NCBI RefSeq assembly: GCF_009730915.1
Contig: NC_052498.1
Coordinates: forward strand, 1-64,000
Direction of reading: 5' to 3'
Source: Dioscorea cayenensis subsp. rotundata
Lineage: Eukaryota; Streptophyta; Magnoliopsida; Dioscoreales; Dioscoreaceae
Length of the DNA: 64,000 nt
Shown in pieces: positions 51,534 through 64,000 of this stretch (its first letter is position 1; the number at the start of each line of letters is the position of its first letter). The notes under the pieces are model-generated. The model made no database searches, was not told the DNA's origin, and saw nothing but the letters and a program-made list of their open reading frames with translations. The position numbers and the translations under genes were made by a program.

Positions 51534-51703
51534 CAGATGACGCCATAAGGGTCACTGCGAAGTAGAGTGATCGGGGGCCTATACTTGGTAGTGACCTCAA
51601 CAACAAACCAAGATATCTTGTACCGGACGAACCTTCCCCCGTGTGTAAGGGTCGTCTCCATCTTCACCGGCGCCGCCCCTCCCTCTTCCTGCGTCCCTCC
51701 CAT
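51534..51703 (-). CDS. first exon of a divergent MAP kinase, rest lost in the gap
   Basis: The exon starts at the ATG at 51703 (MGGTQEEGGAAPVKMETTLT) and ends at a good donor (TG/GTGAGT) at 51534. HGGRFVRYKISWFVVEV then TTKYRPPITLLRSDPYGVIW aligns with the start of plant TEY-type MAP kinases (HGGRFVQYN..., KYRPPI, GRGAYGIVC). The exon ends in the same codon and phase (TG/x) as the canonical first intron of plant MAPK genes, so the gene structure is genuine. The glycine-rich loop GRGAYG has become RSDPYG, losing two of three glycines, which should impair ATP binding. A TATA box lies at 51784-51798 on the minus strand. It cannot be exon 1 of the kinase at 57.4-64 kb, because on this strand it lies downstream of that gene's stop. 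It is therefore a second, tandem locus. Confidence 0.8.
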
Positions 51704-51783
51704 CTCCTCCGATTCAATTCCCAGCCCTCTCTCTCTTTCTCTCTATCTTCTGTTTCTGGGATAATAGAGTCCTAAACCCAAGT

Positions 51784-51798
51784 TTTTATATATATCTA
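51784..51798 (-). promoter_or_regulatory. probable TATA box of the divergent MAP kinase
   Basis: On the minus strand it reads ATATATATAAAA, about 80-95 bases before the ATG at 51703. It is followed by a GA-rich leader (CT-rich on the plus strand, 51725-51750). Confidence 0.5.
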
Positions 51799-53127
51799 GG
51801 CCCCTCGGAATGTTTCGTATTTTAGGATCAGTCCTTATCCAGTTAAAGGTATAATAAATATAACGTAACCTGTTGGGCAATGGGCATGAGGCCCATTTAT
51901 AGTTTATACTCGCCGGCACCAAATGGGGCTGAAACAGAGAACACTTTCTTTCTTCCTTATAATGTCATAATACCATATATTTACATATTTTCTGATAGAG
52001 TACAGTCGGCGTGAGACGTATGAACAGTAGGTAGTGGCTGGAACCTCTGCATGCAGTGACTGACTCTGTACCTGATTCTTTTTTTTTTTTCTTCTAATTA
52101 ATAAAAATATAAACCACGCTCGTGTTTTTTTGTCTGTATTTATTAATTATCATTCTATATATATAATTCTAAGTAAATTCTATTTATATATATATATATA
52201 TATTTGCAGGAGGTTATTATCATCAGCGATATCAATTCCCAGCCGTTGGATCCCACTCTCATGATGCTGCTGTATCATTTTTGTTTTATTGAAAAACTAT
52301 ATTAATGAAACTGCATAAAAAAAAAAATTGAAACCTTTAATTTTTGAAAAATTTTTTTTTTTTATGGTTTTATAGATTTGTGAAATAGGCATCCATAAGT
52401 AATAAAACTCCAACAACTATTAATTTTCATTTTGGGAGCAACTAACTAAAATATTTGAGAGTAATTACAGTAAATCCCTTCCCTCGGTAATTTGTGTAAT
52501 TTGTGTAGATATCAATACTACTTTCTATATTCAATGACTCAAACATGAAGGACATCACCAGCGCCCAAACCTTTCAACATAATATGAATGAACCTGTTAC
52601 AATCATTTGTGTTTAGTTACCACTTTACTTGGACCAATGGTCACGCAAATCTTATCTGGGTCAGACTAGATTGGTTCTTCACTAACATGAACTGGTTGAC
52701 CATTCATCTAACAACTTAACAAACTTGTCTTCCCAAAAAAGGCTTAGACCATGTCCCTATTTGATTTACCTTTGGATCTCATACTTTGAAGCCCTGATAT
52801 TTCAAATTGGAGTTAGCTTTGTATACTATTGATTGATTTGACGAGCTGATCAGGACCATGTCATTCCTCAAAGATAAATTACATCACTAATCCAAATCTA
52901 GCTTTAGATCCATTAGGCCTTAAAAAAAACTCATTTTCTTTCGGGAGTTGGAAGCTCTAGATGTTGTTGAGAAGTCCCACTACCTCCACTTTCCATTCGC
53001 ATTTTAGTTTTGAGTTTTCAACACATTGAAAGTTGAATAAAATTGAAACACACACATATATATATATATATATATATTGTTAAACAAAGTAAAGACTTTT
53101 TATTTTATATATTTCTTTTAGAAGTTT
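51799..53127. other. spacer upstream of the truncated MAP kinase
   Basis: AT-rich, with (TA)n at 52186-52203 and 53056-53077. No gene is seen. Confidence 0.5.
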
Positions 53128-55451
53128 AAGGGATGTTTGGCTACATTTGGGGTTACATGTAACTCTAACTATTGGATTCTTATAAATCCAATGTTTGGTT
53201 CATTGGATTTCTAAATCCAATGTAACTTAAAATACGCTAAATAGGAATTTAGTTTTACGGCCAAATCGACTGTAAACCGAAATCCCTTACATAGTATATT
53301 ATGAGTTATAAAGAGCTGATAATTGCAACCATTTCATTTTTTATGTATTCCATAAAAATTTTGTTTGTATATCCTAAATTTTAAAATTATTGAATTTTTA
53401 TTGAAATATTCTATCATATATAACGAAATATTTAAAATTTATTTTTATCTCAATTTGAAATTAATTTAAAAAAAAAATAATAAAACCGCGGCAATGTAAG
53501 TAACTCTTTATATGTGTGTGTGTGTAATCATGATTATATGATAAGTTATAAAAACTTTTATCACATGATGTGTCATATATGTTTATAAATAAATTTTAAC
53601 ATGAATAAGACATCAAAAGATGTTTGACTATATTGTTTTATAACTACATAAATCATTTTTTTCTCACTAAATAATTTTTGATAGTACATAATATTTAATA
53701 TTAGACATAAAAGTAAATTTTATCTTTATAACCATAAAAATTAATTAAATATATTCTTTAGCGGCCATATTCTAATTATCATCCATATACAAAAATTATA
53801 TAATTTAGTATTTTAAATATTTCTAACTAAATATTTTATTTGACTCTCCTATATTTTCAAATCTAGTATTTACAAATACACTTGGTGTTTAGTTAGATGA
53901 AGTTAGAAATGCAGTAAATTTCAAATTACAATGTATTTATAAATCATGTATTTGAGAATGCAGTGATGGTTAAATCTCATGTTTGGTAAGATGTATTTGA
54001 AATGCCGTATTTTTTGTGTTTAGTTAAAAAGATATGAAAATCTGGATTTGGCATATAGTCATATGTAATATTTGTAAACTTATAACAAATAATTTTATCT
54101 AAAAATATTTATTATTAATTATTTAGTTATTTTTAAAATTTAATATAGTACCAATAGATGATGATTAAAATGAAATTTTGAACTATATCTTCAAGAAAAA
54201 TGAAAATTATGATGAAAAATATTTGAAATTTTTATAATGAAGTGATTTTGAATTAGATTTTGAAATATATCTAAATTATAAACTTTATTATTTTAAGATA
54301 AACCATTTCAAAAAATAGGTAGGAAAAAATAAAAACAAATATTTTGAAATTTTTTATATACAAAATAAAATATTTTTTAAAAGTTTTTATAATTTTTAAA
54401 TTAAAATAAACTAGTAATTTAACTACTGTTATCAATAAATAAATTTTTTAGAAATACCAAAATAATAGAAAATTACTATTTTTTTACGTGGCCATCATAT
54501 GCCCCGTGCTAAGTATTTGATATTTTAAACCCAAGGTTTCAAAATAAACCTAAATTAAGCATATTCCAAAATTCACCCAAAAGTAGATCCAGTGTATTTG
54601 CATTTACTTTAAATTTTTAAATCCTTTGGAACAAAATATTGTTTGTTTAGATGAATTTAGAGTTATATATAACTTTGAATACTGGGTTCTTAGAAATTCG
54701 GTATTTGATTCACCGAATTTCAATTAATTTTGAAATCCATTATAACTCAAAATGCATTAAATATAGGATTTGATTTTACGATTAAATCGGTTGTGAAACA
54801 AAATCCCTCATCTAACTAATGTTTTATGAGTTATAAATCGATAATAATTACTACTACCTTGTCATTTACGTATTCCATAAAAAAAACAACTTTTGGTTTT
54901 CATTGTAAAATTATTTAATTTTTTCTAGAAATATTTTATCTTTTATATAATTTAATATTTGAGATTTTATTTAAGAAATTATTTTTAACTCAATTTAAAA
55001 CAAATTTTAAATAATTTTAAAAAACTTAATTTAAAAGTTTAAAACCATCACAATATAAATAAATTTTCAAATAGGAACCAAGGCATAGCCTAGTGGTTTC
55101 CTACCTTACTTGTGTTTGAGAGATCTGAAACCTTTCAAGCACAATACCAAAAATAAAAAAGTGCTTGTCATCAATTTGTCAAAAAAAAATAAGTTTTCAA
55201 ATATATATATATTATAATTGTCCCGTATTTTGTATAAAAAAAATATATTAAAAAATTATTATGTTTATTGATATATATCAATAATAATTAAATAAATAAT
55301 TAAGTGGTCATATTTAATTTTTAACCAAACACAAAATCATTCTGAATAAGTCCAATCAAACACTGAATTTAACTCTTCTGTATTTTCAAATTCAAAATTT
55401 TAAAAAATATATTATAACTCTGCATTTTCAACTACATCTAGCCATACACCT
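53128..55451. mobile_element. cluster of related diverged MITE-like units
   Basis: Two stretches are homologous. About 53130-53360 has GGGATGTTTGGCTACATTTG, AGTTTTACGGCCAAATCG, ATTATGAGTTATAAAG and GTATTCCATAAAAA. About 54640-54890 has TTTGATTTTACGATTAAATCG, TTATGAGTTATAAATCG and GTATTCCATAAAAA. Similar blocks near the right ends are TATATTTTCAAATCTAGTA (53849) and TGTATTTTCAAATTCAAAA (55378). The outer ends form imperfect inverted termini: TAAGGGATGTTTGGCTACAT on the left, TTAGGTGTATGGCTAGATGT read from the right. This suggests one nested or two tandem hAT-like non-autonomous elements. A SINE lies inside. Confidence 0.5.
55074..55190 (+). mobile_element. short tRNA-derived SINE with target-site duplication
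   Basis: A-box TAGCCTAGTGG follows directly on GGCA (55086-55096). A weak B-box, GATCTGAAACC, is at 55122-55132, and the A-rich tail (CAAAAAAAAAT) ends near 55190. It is flanked by AAATTTTCAAATA (55061-55073) and AAGTTTTCAAATA (55191-55203), a 13-base target duplication with one difference. It is inserted within the MITE-like cluster. Confidence 0.75.
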
Positions 55452-55539
55452 AAGAGATTCTCGTAATTCTAAATACATAGAATCTCATAATTCTAAATAC
55501 ATCGAGTTCTAAACCCCAAACAAACAAACAAACAAAAAT

Positions 55540-55720
55540 ATTCGATAGTGTGCAATGCAACAGGTTGCTCGTCCAACACTTGGGCGGGCCATGGGTTGAG
55601 GGCAGATGCGCCCGCTGCAATACAGGCAAGTTACGGATCAATAGCCAGACCCACCAGTTCACTTTGCCAGCAAGCCGAGTCAAGGTTTCGGACGCCGAAG
55701 CCCCACTGGTTAAGTATAGT
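55540..55720. other. GC-richer island of unknown nature
   Basis: About 180 bases of balanced composition inside very AT-rich DNA (for example GGCGGGCCATGGGTTGAGGG and GCAGATGCGCCCGCTGCAAT). Both strands have open frames (55548-55739 plus, 55450-55725 minus), but neither resembles a protein I know. It could be an exon remnant, an organelle-derived piece or part of a transposon. Confidence 0.35.
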
Positions 55721-55983
55721 TTCATATGAAAATTACTAACAGTTTTAAAATTGCCTAATTATTGCAGATTTATTCACACTTCATGCATCCTAAATTGTTG
55801 AGAAATAAGATAATCAGACAATGTTCTAAATTTGAATAAAAAAAGCATGACCTCTATGATTCAGGGGTAGAAACAGCAAATAACACACCATCGTTCTTAA
55901 GATTCAGGTTGAATTTAAGTTTGGTAAAGAAAAAGACTGCAGATATGTACAACAGTTGCAAACAAATCCACGTAAAAACCTAG

Positions 55984-57352
55984 GGGACTGTTTGGGATGG
56001 GACTTTTTAAAAAAAGTCTTTTTGTTAAGTTGTAGAAGACTTTTTTTAAGTCTTTGGAGAGTAAGTTAAGTCTTTTTAATGTTTTATGTTTGGGTAGTAA
56101 TCTGCAAAATGACTTTTTATATGTGTGAATTGTTTGGATGTAGATTTTTTTAAAAGTCTTTTAGGGGTGGGAAATTCTTAAAATGGGCATTCATAAGTTT
56201 TTTTATTAAATTACTATTATACATTGTTAATAATAATTATTATTATAATAATGACTTAATATATTATGAACAAAAATAATAATAATAAGTAATAATTATC
56301 ATTATTATTATTATTATTAGAACTTAATGTATTATGATTGTAATAATAATTATTATTAATTATCATTATTATTATTGTTATTATTATAACTTAATGTATT
56401 ATGATTATAATAATAATTATTAATTATCATCATCATCGTAATTACTATTATAATGTGTTATGATTATAAAATTATTATTATTGTTATTATTATTACTTAA
56501 TGTATTATGATTAAAATAATAATAATTATTATTATTAATTAATATTATTATTATTGATATTATTATTATAACTTAATGTATTATGAATGAAAAATTAGAT
56601 ATGTGTAATACTATTGATTTATTCCATCCAGTTTACTGTAAAAATGAACATAATAAAAAGAATGTCTTGCCTCCTAAACGACCAGACTTGGCCAGCCACA
56701 AATGCCTTTAATCAAAACCACACTCTAAAAATCTTCAATCTTTCAAAATCCTGTGAGCTGTGTGCAGTGAGTGATCTTGCTTTGATTTTGCATAGTATAC
56801 TTGTTCTTCCTTTGCACTGAACAACAACAACAACAACAACAACAAACTAAAGAAAATGAGAATTCTCTCAAACAAAGACTGAAAGATGAAGTGAAGAGAG
56901 GTGGAACCTGAGAGCATGGCAGCATCAAGTCCTTCAAGTGCTTGAAAGAGTCACCAACCACACCAATGTTGTTGCCGGAGGAAAGGGAAGATCATGAGAA
57001 GGCACGAAGAGGAGATATAGGCGTCGAGGCAGGGAGGAAGCGAGAGGAATCGATGATGTTGAGATCAGAGAGATGGGGAAGCATCAGGATAGTAACTTAG
57101 GGCTAGAGATGGGGAAATGTTAGAAAAGAACATGGGCAATTTAGTAATTTTACAACCCACAAAACAGCTTTTGAAAAGTGCTTTTCTCAAAAGCACCAGT
57201 TGAGCAGCTTATGAAAAAAGCTGTATTTCAGCTTTTTTCACAGCTTCAGCTTTTTCCCAAAAGCCAACACAAACATGGTTTTTAAAACCCAGAAGTGCTT
57301 TTTTTATAAAAAAGCACTTCTGGGCTTTAAAAAAGCCATCCCAAACAAGCCC
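55984..57352 (-). mobile_element. non-autonomous TIR DNA element, copy A2 (about 1369 bp)
   Basis: The left end is GGGACTGTTTGGGATGG (55984-56000). The right end is CCATCCCAAACAAGCCC (57336-57352), whose reverse complement GGGCTTGTTTGGGATGG matches it with two differences. Such GGG..TGTTTGG ends are common in plant hAT and PIF/Harbinger MITEs. Flanking triplets CTA and TTA could be a mutated 3-base TSD, which would favour PIF/Harbinger, but this is not decisive. Inside are a subterminal hairpin (CCCAGAAGTGC ... GCACTTCTGGG, 57286-57323), a (CAA)n run at 56820-56847 and a long (AAT)/(ATT) zone at 56205-56580. No transposase is present. Oriented opposite to copy A1 at 28.5-29.6 kb. It ends about 60 bases beyond the stop codon of the MAP kinase gene, so it may supply its 3' UTR. 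Confidence 0.75.
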
Positions 57353-57414
57353 TTAAGGTTCTTAAGACACTGCTATAAATTAGCTCCTACTGTTAATTAA
57401 AATTTCCAAAGCTT

Positions 57415-64000
<6,586 letters not shown>

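Noticed and set aside
50488-51606. Long open frames on both strands across the N run
   Set aside because: They exist only because N codons are not read as stops. Only the exon at 51534-51703 (minus) has real support, and it is in a different frame.
55450-55725. TSGAS peptide reminiscent of the end of plastid HDR (IspH)
   Set aside because: Only five residues match and the following residues do not fit that family.

Overview
This window is nuclear DNA from a flowering plant. It has intron-rich genes with GT-AG splice sites, AT-rich spacers full of (TA)n microsatellites, and plant-only families: group V ERF, SPL8-type SBP, a VIN3-like PHD protein, a P-class PPR and plant MAP kinases. The start of the VIN3-like protein and the SPL8 architecture look most like monocot versions. 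A yam-like monocot is possible, but the species cannot be fixed from sequence alone.

Layout, left to right. 0.8-3.2 kb (-): small conserved plant protein, three exons. 4.4-7.1 kb (+): ARM-repeat-like protein, seven exons, divergent from the first gene. 7.3-7.8 kb (-): ERF003-like AP2/ERF factor. 8-16.4 kb: gene-free, AT-rich, with old repeats, a tRNA-derived SINE and a roughly 1 kb local duplication. 16.5-17.8 kb (+): SPL8-like SBP factor whose first exon is broken by a frame slip. 20.1-21.6 kb: solo LTR. 23.3-25.4 kb (+): truncated L1-type LINE. 26.3-27.3 kb (+): chloroplast NFU2/3-like iron-sulphur scaffold. 27.3-28.4 kb (-): intronless PPR gene, with a repeat element abutting its 5' side. 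29.7-30.3 kb (+): decayed SNRNP27 pseudogene. 33.7-37.4 kb (-): VIN3-like (VIL2/VEL) Polycomb-associated gene with two frame slips. 37.5-42.9 kb: gene-free. 42.9-49.0 kb (-): twelve-exon METTL17/Rsm22 mitoribosome factor with one homopolymer frame slip. 50526-51525: a run of exactly 1000 N. 51.5-51.7 kb (-): first exon of a divergent MAP kinase running into the gap. 53.1-57.4 kb: MITE-like and TIR elements and a SINE. 57.4-64 kb (-): 3' part (exons 3-6) of a second divergent MAP kinase that continues past the right edge.

The most interesting biology is the pair of same-strand, highly divergent MAP kinase loci. The larger one keeps the fold, the catalytic Asp, Asn and DFG, and the common-docking motif. 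It has lost the HRD arginine, the catalytic-loop lysine, the threonine of TEY and five residues at the exon 3/4 junction. The other has lost the glycine-rich ATP loop. They could be pseudokinases or docking decoys, or genes on the way to decay.

A second theme is single-base indels in conserved exons of three otherwise intact genes (SPL8, VIL, METTL17). At least two lie in homopolymers, so assembly error must be excluded before any of these genes is called broken.
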